A stretch of DNA of 64,000 nucleotides, taken from Gordonia zhaorongruii (GTDB lineage: Bacteria > Actinomycetota > Actinomycetes > Mycobacteriales > Mycobacteriaceae). The notes beneath the pieces were generated by a model, which was given only the letters and a program-made list of their open reading frames with translations, did not search any database and was not told the origin of the DNA. Of the stretch, positions 56,308 to 64,000 are shown one piece after another. Position 1 is the first letter of the stretch. Every line of letters begins with the position of its first letter. The stretch spans positions 2,884,463 to 2,948,462 of the forward strand of contig NZ_CP041763.1 in NCBI RefSeq assembly GCF_007559005.1. Direction: 5' to 3'. The position numbers and the translations under genes were made by a program.

Positions 56308-57510
56308 CTAGCCCGAAACGCACCGCTTCGTGCTCACCTCGGAGTTCCGCGCCTCCGACTCCGCGAGATCACGTTGCACCTGCTGTGCGGTGAGGACGAA
56401 TCCGGTGTCGTCGCGCAGATCCTCGGATGCACCGAACACCACTCCCAGTACCCGTCCGGCACGGTCGATCATCGGCCCACCCGAATTGCCCGAACGGATC
56501 AGCCCGCGCACCGTGTACACCTGGCGCTCGACCTTGTTCGCATGCTGGTAGATATCGGGGCCCGACAAGTCGACGATGTTGCGCACGCGTGCCGGCGTGA
56601 TCGTGTAAGGACCGTTCTCCGGGTACCCGAGAACGATCGCATCGTCCGATGTCGACGCCTGCTCGGACGCGAAGTCCAGGGCCGGGGCGCGCAGCCCCGG
56701 AACGTCCAGTACCGCGACGTCGTTGCGTGAATTGAACCAGACGACCCGGGCCTCGAGATCCCCCGCCGACTCGGTTTCGACGCTCACCGAGTCCGTACCC
56801 GCGACAACATGAGCGTTGGTCATCACACGTTCGGGCGAGACCACGAAGCCGCTGCCTTCGAGTGACTGGCCGCAACTGCGCGCGATGCCGTTGATCTTGA
56901 GGACGCTGGGTCGCACCCGACTGACGATGGGCAACTGGCCGAGACCTGGATCGGGCGGCGCGACGTTCGCGACCTGCGTCTGGCCGAACGGTCCGATGAC
57001 CTCTTTGAGGCCCGACGAGTCGATCAGCTCGGTCAGGTCGTCCGGCACGTCCCGCATCCACTGCGGGGCCATACCGTCGACTGCCCCGATGACCGCCGAA
57101 TCGCGGACCGAATCGGCGAGCCGATTCTGATCCGCACCGCGCAGCGGGAACGACAGCAGCCAAGCGGCCACCAGGATCGCGATCACCTGAAGCGCCGAGC
57201 CCACTGCGCTGTCCGCCCGCTGCAACGGCCTGGAGTGAATACTGCTGCGCACCGCGCGCCCGAGCACCATCCCGGACACCTCGCCGACGATCACCAACCC
57301 GACGATCACCAGCACACCGACCACCAGACGCAGTCGCGCGTCGTCGAACTGCTCGATCAGCATCGGTGCCAGGAGCACACCAGCGACGGCGCCGACCACC
57401 ACACCGAGGAAGGCGAGCGCTGACGCCGCCGCCCCCTGCCGGTACCCGCTGAAGGCGGCCAGGAGCGCGATCACCAGGATGATGAGATCGACCCATGCGG
57501 ACCCGCTCAT
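56308..57510 (-). CDS. marP: Membrane serine protease MarP (acid-resistance protease)
   Basis: 400 residues (Mtb MarP, Rv3671c, has 397). Four N-terminal membrane segments of CvpA type (about 3-25, 32-52, 60-85, 105-130), a linker, then a trypsin-like domain with the triad VMTNAHVVAG (His), RNDVAVLDV (Asp) and IRSGNSGGPMID (Ser). Cys in RSCGQSL and TKRCVSG may form the structural disulphide. MarP works outside the membrane and in Mtb keeps the cell neutral in acid by activating a peptidoglycan hydrolase. It overlaps the Nudix gene by 4 bp. Confidence 0.93.
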   Translation of the reverse strand: MSGSAWVDLIILVIALLAAFSGYRQGAAASALAFLGVVVGAVAGVLLAPMLIEQFDDARLRLVVGVLVIVGLVIVGEVSGMVLGRAVRSSIHSRPLQRADSAVGSALQVIAILVAAWLLSFPLRGADQNRLADSVRDSAVIGAVDGMAPQWMRDVPDDLTELIDSSGLKEVIGPFGQTQVANVAPPDPGLGQLPIVSRVRPSVLKINGIARSCGQSLEGSGFVVSPERVMTNAHVVAGTDSVSVETESAGDLEARVVWFNSRNDVAVLDVPGLRAPALDFASEQASTSDDAIVLGYPENGPYTITPARVRNIVDLSGPDIYQHANKVERQVYTVRGLIRSGNSGGPMIDRAGRVLGVVFGASEDLRDDTGFVLTAQQVQRDLAESEARNSEVSTKRCVSG

Positions 57511-58310
57511 CGGAGGGCTCCCGGATTCTCGTCGGAGACGACGCCCGAGGACTGGCGACCGCCGAACCTCGCGATGGTCTCCTCCAACGGCCGGATGTCG
57601 TGCGTGTTCCAGGGAACGTCCCACCCGGCGACCTCGCTGATCGCGGCCAGCAATCCGCCGGTGAATCCCCACACGAGCATGCCGTCATAGCCGAACGCGG
57701 GCCCCCGGTACACACTGCCGCCGAAGATCTTCCGGGTCACCTGGAACCGGTTCTCCGGGCGGAGCAGCTCGCGAAGGTTCACCCGCTCGACCCGTGACGT
57801 CTCCCCCTCGTCGACCACCCGCACCGGGGACGGCTTCGACCAGTGGGCCAGGACAGGAGTCACCTCGAAACCCGAGGCAGGCACCGGGAACGGTCGAAGA
57901 TTCGCCACCACGTCGACGCCTTCGGAGCTCAGACCGGTCTCCTCGACCGCCTCGCGCATCGCGGTGCCAACGGGATGGTCGTCCCCTGGGTCCCACCCGC
58001 CACCGGGAAATGCGATCTGCCCGCTGTGCTGACGCAGTGTCGCGGCCCGTTCGGTGAGGAGGACATCGGCGTCAGCGGGCAGCCCGCCCGGATGATCCGT
58101 CGCCGCATCGAACGACCCGCCGAACAGGACGAGCACCGCAGCGGCTCTCGTGGCCCGGAAGCTCGTCGCCCAGCGGGTGCGATCACCGCCCCGGTTAAGG
58201 ACGTTCTCCGTCACCCTGCCGACGTCGTCGGTGACGGGCCGCAGCCACTCGGGGATCTCCTCACGCCGAACCTGCGGGCCGGTTCGCTCATCGGAACCCC
58301 GCTCGGCCAT
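57507..58310 (-). CDS. Nudix hydrolase, CoA pyrophosphatase type (Rv3672c-like)
   Basis: 267 residues. The CoA-diphosphatase (UPF0035) signature VLLTERAATLRQHSGQIAFPGG precedes a Nudix box, GGGWDPGDDHPVGTAMREAVEETGL, in which REAVEE supplies the metal-binding Glu. It should cleave CoA or its derivatives into phosphopantetheine and 3',5'-ADP. It overlaps marP by 4 bp and the thioredoxin-like gene by 1 bp (TGATG) in a four-gene unit nth-tlpA-nudix-marP. Confidence 0.9.
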   Translation of the reverse strand: MAERGSDERTGPQVRREEIPEWLRPVTDDVGRVTENVLNRGGDRTRWATSFRATRAAAVLVLFGGSFDAATDHPGGLPADADVLLTERAATLRQHSGQIAFPGGGWDPGDDHPVGTAMREAVEETGLSSEGVDVVANLRPFPVPASGFEVTPVLAHWSKPSPVRVVDEGETSRVERVNLRELLRPENRFQVTRKIFGGSVYRGPAFGYDGMLVWGFTGGLLAAISEVAGWDVPWNTHDIRPLEETIARFGGRQSSGVVSDENPGALR

Positions 58311-59011
58311 CAGGCGGCACCCAGATCGACACCGAGATGCTCGCGCACCGCACCGCTCAGGTCGTTGAAGTCCTCGAAGACGCGGGGCAGGACGGCCGCG
58401 ACGCGGCCGTCCGCAGTGATCATCACCGTGGACGGGAAGATGCGCGGTGCGCCTATCGCTTTCGCGACGGCCCCGTTCGGATCGGTGACGACAGGCATGT
58501 GGACCCCGACCTCCTGCAGGAACTTGAGTACGAAGTACTGCTTCTCGGCGCCCTCGCGTGCATGCACGGCGAGCACGTTCAGCCGGTCGTTCGCCACGGA
58601 GGACAGGTGGTCGAACAGCGGCAGCTCACGGCGGCAGGGCAGACACCACACCGCCCACATGTTGATCACGAGCGGCCGTCCGGCGGTGGCAGCACCGACG
58701 TCGATACGACGCCCGTCCGCCATGCACGGTGCGTTCACGCCGGCGAGGACCCCGGCGGATGCACCGTCGCCCGCAGGGCAGGGCTCGAGTGCTGCCGCTG
58801 CACGCGCCTCCGACATCTGCTGCTGCGACACCCCTCCGTCGGTCACTCCCGACGTCGGCGTCGAACCCGGTGGGCCGGATACAGCGTCATCTGTGGAGTC
58901 GCCGCGCGGCCACAGCGCCGCGACCAACGCGACCATCACCACCACGAAGGCGATCATGGCCCGCATTCCGGGTTGGGCGAGCACCGATCTCGCCCTGGCG
59001 AAGCCGCTCAT
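58310..59011 (-). CDS. TlpA/ResA-like membrane-anchored thioredoxin (Rv3673c-like)
   Basis: 233 residues. An N-terminal membrane anchor ([19 protein letters not shown], about residues 18-36) is followed by a Ser/Thr/Gly-rich spacer and a thioredoxin domain with [17 protein letters not shown] (Cys-x2-Cys) and the cis-Pro loop [11 protein letters not shown]. Two further Cys (EPCPAGD, APCMADG) lie before the domain and may form their own disulphide. It acts outside the membrane as a thiol reductant or oxidant. It overlaps nth by 4 bp. Confidence 0.9.
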
Positions 59012-59748
59012 TCGGTGACCCCCGCGAGGCGTAGGAGGTGGTCGGTCTCGGGCCCCTTCACCAGGGCGGCAGCCTCCACCGGATCCGTTCGGCCCTCGCC
59101 GTACGACGGGCAGTCCCTCGACAGGACGCACACCCCGCACGCCGGCGTCCGGGAGTGACAGACCCGTCGGCCGTGGAAGATGATCCGATGCGAAAGGTCG
59201 GTCCACTCCTTCTTCGGAAACAGTTCGCCGACCTCGCGCTCCACCTTCACCGGGTCGGTCTCCTCGGTCCATCCCCAGCGACGGACGAGCCGACCGAAAT
59301 GCGTGTCGACGGTGATACCGGGGACCCCGAACGCGTTCCCCAGCACGACGTTGGCGGTCTTACGCCCGAAACCGGGCAACGTGACCAGGTCGGCGAGACG
59401 GCCGGGCACTTCACCGTCGAACCGCTCGACGAGTGCCTGTCCCAGCCCGATGATCGAATTGGTCTTGTTCCGGTAGAAGCCGGTCGACCGGATCATCTCC
59501 TCGAGCTCGACGCGGTCGGCGCTCGCATACGCCCACGCGTCCGGATACCGGGCGAACAGGGCAGGCGTCACCTGGTTGACCCGTACGTCCGTGCACTGGG
59601 CCGACAGGATCGTCGCGACCGATAGTTCCAGCGGTGTCGTGAAGTCGAGTTCGCAGTACACGTGCGGAAACGCCTCCTGAAGCGACCTGTTCATCCGACG
59701 TGCGCGTCGGACCAGGCCCAGTCGGGTCTCCGGCTTGCGTCTGCTCAC
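59008..59748 (-). CDS. nth: Endonuclease III
   Basis: 246 residues from GTG 59748. Helix-hairpin-helix and catalytic region [20 protein letters not shown] (Lys of the lyase), [17 protein letters not shown] (catalytic Asp), and the iron-sulfur cluster Cys in [20 protein letters not shown]. It removes oxidised pyrimidines and nicks the abasic site. A -10-like TAACCT lies 8 nt before the GTG, so it may be leaderless. First gene of the nth-tlpA-nudix-marP operon, all joined by 1-4 bp overlaps. Equivalent to Mtb Rv3674c. Confidence 0.96.
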   Translation of the reverse strand: MSRRKPETRLGLVRRARRMNRSLQEAFPHVYCELDFTTPLELSVATILSAQCTDVRVNQVTPALFARYPDAWAYASADRVELEEMIRSTGFYRNKTNSIIGLGQALVERFDGEVPGRLADLVTLPGFGRKTANVVLGNAFGVPGITVDTHFGRLVRRWGWTEETDPVKVEREVGELFPKKEWTDLSHRIIFHGRRVCHSRTPACGVCVLSRDCPSYGEGRTDPVEAAALVKGPETDHLLRLAGVTE

Positions 59749-59895
59749 AACACCCCAGGTTAGCTGCCACCTCCGACGGAGGCCGTCAGCAACCGCCGCG
59801 GGAGCGGCACCGAGGTGCCGCCGCCGAGGTCACAACTTCGTGACGACCGGCCTGCGAGTTTCGACCCGGCGGCTTTCGTCGTGTTGACTGTGGAC

Positions 59896-60165
59896 ATGCA
59901 AGGACTGGCCGCTCTTCTCGTTCCCCCGGTGCTGATGCTGTTCGCACTGGCGATGGAGCGCGTTCAGGCGGGGCTCGATCGGTTGTCGGTCGGACGAGCC
60001 CATGTCGAGGAGTTCCTGGACACGGCCGATGAGACCGATGTCGGCAACCTCGCGAAGGACGGTCTCCCTGCTGCGTTGGACGAGCTGCGCCAGCGGCGGA
60101 GCAATGACGAAACCGGTGATCCCGTGATTCCGGTCGATTCGGATGCTCGCAATCGCGCGAGCTGA
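59896..60165 (+). CDS. Small membrane protein (Rv3675-like)
   Basis: 89 residues from ATG 59896 (GTG 59890 is possible). One N-terminal membrane segment (LAALLVPPVLMLFALAMERV) is followed by a helical, acidic cytoplasmic part (RLSVGRAHVEEFLDTADETDVGNL) and a polar tail. It sits between nth and crp as Rv3675 does in Mtb, and the membrane-plus-acidic-helix layout agrees. Function unknown. Confidence 0.65.
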   Translation: MQGLAALLVPPVLMLFALAMERVQAGLDRLSVGRAHVEEFLDTADETDVGNLAKDGLPAALDELRQRRSNDETGDPVIPVDSDARNRAS

Positions 60166-60232
60166 AATGCGGACAATTCCGGAATCTCCGGTCCGGTTCG
60201 CGCCTCACGCACATAGTGATGGATTCAACAAC

Positions 60233-60276
60233 TATGATTTTCCCCGTAGTGTTGATCACTGAGTGTTGATCACTGA
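60233..60276 (+). promoter_or_regulatory. crp promoter and 14-bp tandem repeat in its leader
   Basis: A good -10, TATGAT (60233-60238), is followed by two perfect direct copies of GTGTTGATCACTGA (60249-60262 and 60263-60276), each with the palindrome AGTG-TTGAT-CACT across the join. The repeats lie between the likely transcription start and the crp GTG at 60308. They do not fit the CRP consensus spacing, so another repressor or an RNA-level role is possible. Confidence 0.55.
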
Positions 60277-60307
60277 ACGCGTGTTCGGAACAAGAGAGGT
60301 TCTGTAG

Positions 60308-60982
60308 GTGGAAGAAGTACTCGCAAGGGCAGGCATTTTTCAGGGTGTCGAGCCCACAGCCGTCGCAGCACTAGCGAAGGAGTTGCAGCCGGTCGAGTTC
60401 CCTCGCGGGCACGTGATCTTCCACGAGGGGGAGCCGGGCGATCGCCTGTTCATCATCCTCGCGGGAAAGGTGAAGCTCGGACGCCGTTCGCCGGACGGTC
60501 GAGAGAACCTGCTGACGATCATGGGCGCGTCGGACATGTTCGGCGAACTGTCGATCTTCGACCCGGGTCCCCGTACGTCGTCAGCGACGACCGTCACCGA
60601 GGTTCGCGCCGTCTCGATGGACCGCGACGCGCTTCGCAAGTGGATCAAGGACCGTCCGGAGATCGCCGAGCAGTTGCTGCGGGTTCTCGCTCGCCGCCTG
60701 CGACGCACCAACAACAACCTGGCCGACCTGATCTTCACGGATGTGCCCGGCCGCGTCGCCAAGCAGTTGCTGCAGCTCGCACAGCGCTTCGGCACACAGG
60801 AGGGCGGCGCACTCCGCGTCACCCACGACCTGACGCAGGAGGAGATCGCGCAGCTCGTCGGCGCATCGCGGGAGACCGTGAACAAGGCGCTCGCCGACTT
60901 CGCACAGCGCGGATGGCTGCGACTCGAGGGCAAGAGCGTCCTCATCGCCGACTCCGAGCGGCTCGCTCGCCGCGCACGCTGA
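60308..60982 (+). CDS. crp: cAMP receptor protein family regulator Crp
   Basis: 224 residues from GTG 60308, as long as Mtb CRP (Rv3676) and nearly identical over long stretches: [49 protein letters not shown] (cAMP-binding cassette with Glu and Arg-Thr-Ser-Ser), the C-helix [15 protein letters not shown], and the DNA-reading helix [21 protein letters not shown]. It binds TGTGA-N6-TCACA sites as a dimer, activating or repressing. Three such sites are seen in this window, and a cyclase gene lies at 35001. Confidence 0.98.
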   Translation: MEEVLARAGIFQGVEPTAVAALAKELQPVEFPRGHVIFHEGEPGDRLFIILAGKVKLGRRSPDGRENLLTIMGASDMFGELSIFDPGPRTSSATTVTEVRAVSMDRDALRKWIKDRPEIAEQLLRVLARRLRRTNNNLADLIFTDVPGRVAKQLLQLAQRFGTQEGGALRVTHDLTQEEIAQLVGASRETVNKALADFAQRGWLRLEGKSVLIADSERLARRAR

Positions 60983-61010
60983 TCATCCGCAGGCGTCACC
61001 GGCTGGAGTG

Positions 61011-61055
61011 ACCTCCGCACGCGCTGGACGTTCATCGTTCAGAGTGTGCGGAGGT
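61011..61055. terminator. Possible bidirectional terminator, crp / metallo-hydrolase
   Basis: ACCTCCGCAC (61011-61020) and GTGCGGAGGT (61046-61055) are perfect 10-bp arms with a 25-nt loop in the convergent junction. The right arm lies within the 3' end of the metallo-hydrolase gene. Confidence 0.4.
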
Positions 61056-61863
61056 ACTCCAACTGGGCCTTCACCGACATCCGGGCAGCGGGCCACAGCT
61101 TCTTCTCGACGTCGGAGTACACCTTCTTGACGACCTTCATCGGTTTCGCCTCGTCGGCGCTCATACCGAGGTCGTCGAGTGCACGACGGATCTGATCGAT
61201 CCGCTCCTCACGGTGCTGCTTGTAGAAGCGAGCAACCGGACCGAGTTCCGGATGATCGGGGCCGTGCCCCGGCAGGAGCGTCGCGTCGTGCGCATCGACT
61301 ATCAGCCGGTTGATCGAATTCAGGTAATCGCCGAGTCCCCCGTCGCGCGGGTCGAGCACGGTGGTCCCGTGACCGAGGATCGTGTCACCGGTGAGGACGG
61401 CCCGCTGGCCCTCCCACTCGACGAGCAGGCTCACCGAGTCGGCTGTGTGCCCCGGTGTATGGAGGACGGTGATCTCCACACCAGCGGCCCGGATCACATC
61501 CCGATCACGCAGACGCGGTGCACCCGACGAGAAATCTGCCGAGTAGCCACGGGAGGCGGCGCCGGTCTGCTTGCGGAACCGCTTCAGACCGCCGACGTGG
61601 TCGTGGTGTCGATGGGTGAGGAGGATCAGTTCCACCTCGCCCGCCGCATCGGCGACCGCCTGCTGATGGTCGTGCTTCTTCCGTGGCCCCGGATCGACGA
61701 CCACTGCGGTCGCACTGCCGGGAGCCCGCAGGATCCACGTATTGGTGCCTTCGAGTTCCATCACGCCCGCGTTGTCGCACAACAGAACGGATGCGAACGG
61801 CGTCACCGGCCGCAGCCGACCGTAAGCGGGATGCTCCAGTGAATCCGCGGATGTGTCGGACAT
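61039..61863 (-). CDS. Metallo-beta-lactamase-fold hydrolase (Rv3677c-like)
   Basis: 274 residues. Metal site: LILLTHRHHDHVGG (HxHxDH), VLHTPGHTADSVSLL (His), VLTGDTILGHGTTV (Asp) and LLPGHGPDH (last His). A C-terminal helical domain (HREERIDQIRRALDDL) is of the LACTB2/glyoxalase-II-like kind. The substrate is unknown; LACTB2 relatives cut RNA. It is convergent with crp and lies 3 bp downstream of ridA's stop region on the same strand, forming a unit DUF4177-ridA-MBL as in Mtb. Confidence 0.9.
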   Translation of the reverse strand: MSDTSADSLEHPAYGRLRPVTPFASVLLCDNAGVMELEGTNTWILRAPGSATAVVVDPGPRKKHDHQQAVADAAGEVELILLTHRHHDHVGGLKRFRKQTGAASRGYSADFSSGAPRLRDRDVIRAAGVEITVLHTPGHTADSVSLLVEWEGQRAVLTGDTILGHGTTVLDPRDGGLGDYLNSINRLIVDAHDATLLPGHGPDHPELGPVARFYKQHREERIDQIRRALDDLGMSADEAKPMKVVKKVYSDVEKKLWPAARMSVKAQLEYLRTL

Positions 61864-61866
61864 GAC

Positions 61867-62340
61867 TCAGGCGACCTGGACGATCAGTTCCACCTCGACC
61901 GGCGAGCCCAGCGGAAGTTCGGCCACGCCGACTGCCGACCGGGCGTGCACTCCCGATTCCCCGAAGATCTCTCCGATCAGATCGGAGGCGCCGTTGAGAA
62001 CACCGGGCTGCCCGGTGAAGCCGTGAGCGGAGGCGACGAAGCCCACCACTTTCACCACACGCACGATCGAGTCGACGCCGACCGCCGCGTGCACTGCCGC
62101 GAGCGCGTTGAGTGCGCACTGGCGCGCCGCGACGTTCGCCGCATCCGGGCGCACCACGCCCTCCGCTCCTTCGGAGACCTTTCCGGTCACCTTGAGTTCG
62201 CCGTCGACCACCGGCAGCTGACCGGATGTGTACACGAAGTCACCGGCGCGTACAGCAGGCGCGTAGCTGCCCACCGGTGCGACCACTGCGGGCAGCTCGA
62301 TACCCAGGTCAGCCAGTCGAGTGCTCCACTGTCCGCTCAC
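61867..62340 (-). CDS. RidA-family protein (Rv3678c-like)
   Basis: 157 residues from GTG 62340. RidA/YjgF core: FVYTSGQLPVVDGELKVTGKV, ANVAARQCALNALAAV and a C-terminal VAELPLGSPVEVELIVQVA with the PxxxxVEVE pattern. RidA proteins hydrolyse reactive enamine/imine intermediates made by PLP enzymes, but several subgroups have lost the catalytic Arg, and this subgroup (with the inserted VVGFVASAHGFTGQPGVLNG) may not deaminate. It follows the DUF4177 gene by 5 bp. Confidence 0.88.
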   Translation of the reverse strand: MSGQWSTRLADLGIELPAVVAPVGSYAPAVRAGDFVYTSGQLPVVDGELKVTGKVSEGAEGVVRPDAANVAARQCALNALAAVHAAVGVDSIVRVVKVVGFVASAHGFTGQPGVLNGASDLIGEIFGESGVHARSAVGVAELPLGSPVEVELIVQVA

Positions 62341-62345
62341 CCCAC

Positions 62346-62510
62346 TCAGCCCTTCGGCCGCTTCAGGTAGGCGACGTGCTGCTCTCCGGTCGGCCCCGGC
62401 AGCACGCTCACCAGCTCCCAACCGTCCGATCCCCACTGATCGAGGATCTGCTTCGTCGCATGCGTGAGCAGCGGTACGGTCACGTATTCCCAGGCTGTAG
62501 ATGCGCTCAT
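62346..62510 (-). CDS. DUF4177 microprotein (Rv3678A-like)
   Basis: 54 residues, from ATG 62510 to TGA 62346. It reads MSASTAWEYVTVPLLTHATK, then ILDQWGSDGWELVSVLPGP and EQHVAYLKRPKG. The WEY and DGWELV patterns are the DUF4177 signature (a small beta-strand, helix, strand fold). In Mtb the annotated small gene Rv3678A lies at this place before Rv3678c. It is the first gene of the unit with ridA and the metallo-hydrolase. Function unknown. Confidence 0.85.
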   Translation of the reverse strand: MSASTAWEYVTVPLLTHATKQILDQWGSDGWELVSVLPGPTGEQHVAYLKRPKG

Positions 62511-62556
62511 ACCGGCCAGCTTAACGGTTCGCGAACAGCGTCGTCGGCGCGGTCGA

Positions 62557-62562
62557 TAAGGT
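62557..62562 (+). promoter_or_regulatory. -10 element deciding the start of the first GET3-like gene
   Basis: TAAGGT lies 7 nt before GTG 62570, the spacing of a leaderless transcript. This favours GTG 62570 over GTG 62561, which overlaps the element. Confidence 0.45.
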
Positions 62563-62569
62563 GATCGTC

Positions 62570-63589
62570 GTGGCCGAGAATCCAGTGACCGACGACGCCG
62601 CCTCGACGTGGCCCGGACAGGCGCGCGATGCGCGCCTTCATTTCGTATCCGGCAAGGGCGGGACCGGTAAGACGACAGTCGCCGCAGCCCTCGCTCTGAC
62701 CCTCGCGTCCCGTGGGCAACGGGTGCTGCTCGTGGAGTGCGAGGAGCGGCAGGGCATCGCGCAGCTCTTCGATATGCCGCCCCTGCCGCCGACCGACACC
62801 GAGGTCGCGTCCATGGAGGGCGGCGGCTCGGTGTGGGGACTCGCCCTGCAGATCGAGTACGCGCTGCTGGAGTACCTCGACATGTTCTACAACCTCGGAT
62901 TCGCCGGCCGCGCCATCAAACGCGTCGGCGCGATCGACTTCGTCACCACCGTTGCTCCGGGTCTGCGTGACGTGGTCATCACCGGCAAGATCAAGGAACG
63001 GGTGATCGCTCTCGACGATCGGGGCCGGCGTCGGTACGACGCGATCGTCGTCGACTCTCCGCCGACCGGCCGCATCGGCAACTTCCTCGACGTGACGTCG
63101 GCGATGCGAGACCTGACCAAGACCGGCCCGATCCGGAATCAGAGCGAGGGCGTCGCAAAGCTTCTGCACTCGACGGACACGGCGATCCACCTGTGCACCC
63201 TCCTCGAGGCCATGCCTATCCAGGAGACCGTCGAGGCCGTCGATGAGCTGCGCGCCAAGGACCTGAACATCGGAGCGGTCTTCGTGAACCGAGTGGAGCC
63301 TGCTCATCTGCCGGCGGATCAACTCGACGAGATCGCCGAAGGCCGGATCGACGCCGACCGCGTGCGCACCGCGATCGGCGACGCCGGGGTGACTCTGACC
63401 GACGCCGACCTGGCGGGTCTGCTCACCGAGACCATCGAGTACGCCTCGCGCCTCCAGGCGCAGCAGATCGCGCGTGCCGAACTCGACGAGGTCGAGGCGC
63501 CACAGATCGAACTCCCCACCGTGGAGAACGGCGTCGACCTCGGCAGCCTCTACGAACTGGCGGACGTGTTGAAGAAAGCGGGAGCCTGA
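62570..63589 (+). CDS. GET3/ArsA-like ATPase, first of the pair (Rv3679-like)
   Basis: 339 residues, like Mtb Rv3679 (340). Deviant Walker [20 protein letters not shown]; then [60 protein letters not shown] (switch II DSPPTG) and [17 protein letters not shown]. The C-terminal part is all helical. With its partner it forms a heteromer that in Mtb (BagA/BagB) acts in envelope stress; a role in membrane-protein handling or anion export is inferred from the family. The stop and next start overlap (TGATG). Confidence 0.92.
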   Translation: MAENPVTDDAASTWPGQARDARLHFVSGKGGTGKTTVAAALALTLASRGQRVLLVECEERQGIAQLFDMPPLPPTDTEVASMEGGGSVWGLALQIEYALLEYLDMFYNLGFAGRAIKRVGAIDFVTTVAPGLRDVVITGKIKERVIALDDRGRRRYDAIVVDSPPTGRIGNFLDVTSAMRDLTKTGPIRNQSEGVAKLLHSTDTAIHLCTLLEAMPIQETVEAVDELRAKDLNIGAVFVNRVEPAHLPADQLDEIAEGRIDADRVRTAIGDAGVTLTDADLAGLLTETIEYASRLQAQQIARAELDEVEAPQIELPTVENGVDLGSLYELADVLKKAGA

Positions 63590-64000
63590 TGCCGGACCTG
63601 AAGATGGGCAGCGTCCTCGCCGACCCTGTCACCCGTGTCGTGATCTGTTGCGGTTCAGGTGGTGTCGGTAAGACGACGACTGCGGCCGCGATGGCGCTGC
63701 ATGCCGCAGAGCAAGGGCGAACCGTCGCCGTGCTGACTATCGATCCGGCGCGCCGACTCGCCCAATCGCTCGGCATGACCGAGCTGACCAACGAACCGCA
63801 GCCGGTGCCGATCCGGGAGGGCACCGGGTCGCTCGACGCGATGATGCTCGACATGCGGCGCACCTTCGATGACATGGTCGTCGAGCACTCCACGCCCGAA
63901 CGCGCCCAGGCGATCATGGAGAACGCCTTCTACCAAACGGTCGCGTCGTCGTTCTCCGGCACTCAGGAGTACATGGCGATGGAGAAGCTGGGGCGCCTGC
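63589..64000 (+). CDS. GET3/ArsA-like ATPase, second of the pair (Rv3680-like), 5' part only
   Basis: About 137 residues are visible before the right edge. It begins [19 protein letters not shown], with Walker [23 protein letters not shown] and the A-loop [15 protein letters not shown], then [19 protein letters not shown], as in Mtb Rv3680. The start overlaps the stop of the first ATPase by 1 bp (TGATG), implying coupled synthesis in a fixed ratio. The rest lies outside the window. Confidence 0.9.
   Translation, partial: MPDLKMGSVLADPVTRVVICCGSGGVGKTTTAAAMALHAAEQGRTVAVLTIDPARRLAQSLGMTELTNEPQPVPIREGTGSLDAMMLDMRRTFDDMVVEHSTPERAQAIMENAFYQTVASSFSGTQEYMAMEKLGRL

Noticed and set aside
60249-60276. 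Autoregulatory CRP sites upstream of crp
   Set aside because: The repeated GTG-TTGAT-CAC has 5 bp between half-sites, whereas CRP needs GTGA-N6-TCAC; the spacing does not fit.

Overview
This is a high-GC actinobacterial chromosome segment with strong mycobacterial traits and no sign of plasmid, prophage or insertion-sequence DNA. Two long blocks keep the gene order of Mycobacterium tuberculosis (Mtb, compared from memory): about 640-9996 matches Rv0433 down to Rv0422c (ybdK, sodC, a LytR_C protein, a DUF3263 protein, def, xthA, thiC, thiD), and about 33646-64000 matches Rv3644c to Rv3680 (holB, cyclase, topA, cspA, helicase, tad locus, ssd, HAD, acs, marP, nth, crp, paired GET3-like ATPases). 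F420-dependent glucose-6-phosphate dehydrogenase and frequent GTG/TTG or leaderless starts agree. The joining of the blocks, the non-Mtb inserts and the lack of the Rv3663c-Rv3666c dpp operon point to a non-mycobacterial member of Mycobacteriales, such as Gordonia or a close relative. The genus is an inference.

Layout. 1-555: end of an Mrp Na+/H+ antiporter operon. 640-7184: carboxylate-amine ligase, SodC lipoprotein, small regulators, deformylase, a shortened acetyltransferase-like protein, a secreted barnase-type RNase with its barstar inhibitor, xthA and a small GNAT protein. 7195-9996: a TPP riboswitch and thiCD. 10043-16581: glutamate decarboxylase, an acyl-CoA dehydrogenase/SDR pair, an AraC regulator, a Thr-rich membrane protein and fgd. 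16881-22239: a Pls/PosA-type poly-amino-acid synthetase followed by an M1 peptidase. 22247-25878: dTDP-rhamnose genes and galE. 25913-33644: MFS/GntR pair, malic enzyme, nat, tRNA-Thr, P450/TetR, tandem crcB and a small ORF. 33646-44478: holB, membrane adenylate cyclase, topA, cspA, helicase, alcohol dehydrogenase. 44518-49146: tad secretion/pilus operon. 49237-64000: secreted lipase, HAD protein, a structured sRNA locus, acs, envelope and redox genes, nth, crp, metallo-hydrolase, ridA and two GET3-like ATPases.

The most notable signals are: (i) the Pls-like enzyme (adenylation, carrier, membrane and hexapeptide domains) with its adjacent M1 peptidase, a possible make-and-trim system for a cationic homopolymer; (ii) a roughly 310-nt RNA locus downstream of the Rv3661-type gene, where Mtb has MTS2823/Ms1, with paired ends, a strong 3' hairpin and a CRP palindrome inside its promoter; and (iii) further CRP boxes before acs and before a small acetyltransferase, in the same window as crp and a membrane adenylate cyclase, which suggests a cAMP circuit covering acetate activation, acetylation and an RNA-polymerase-type sRNA. 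The barnase/barstar pair inserted into an otherwise conserved block is a fourth point of interest.
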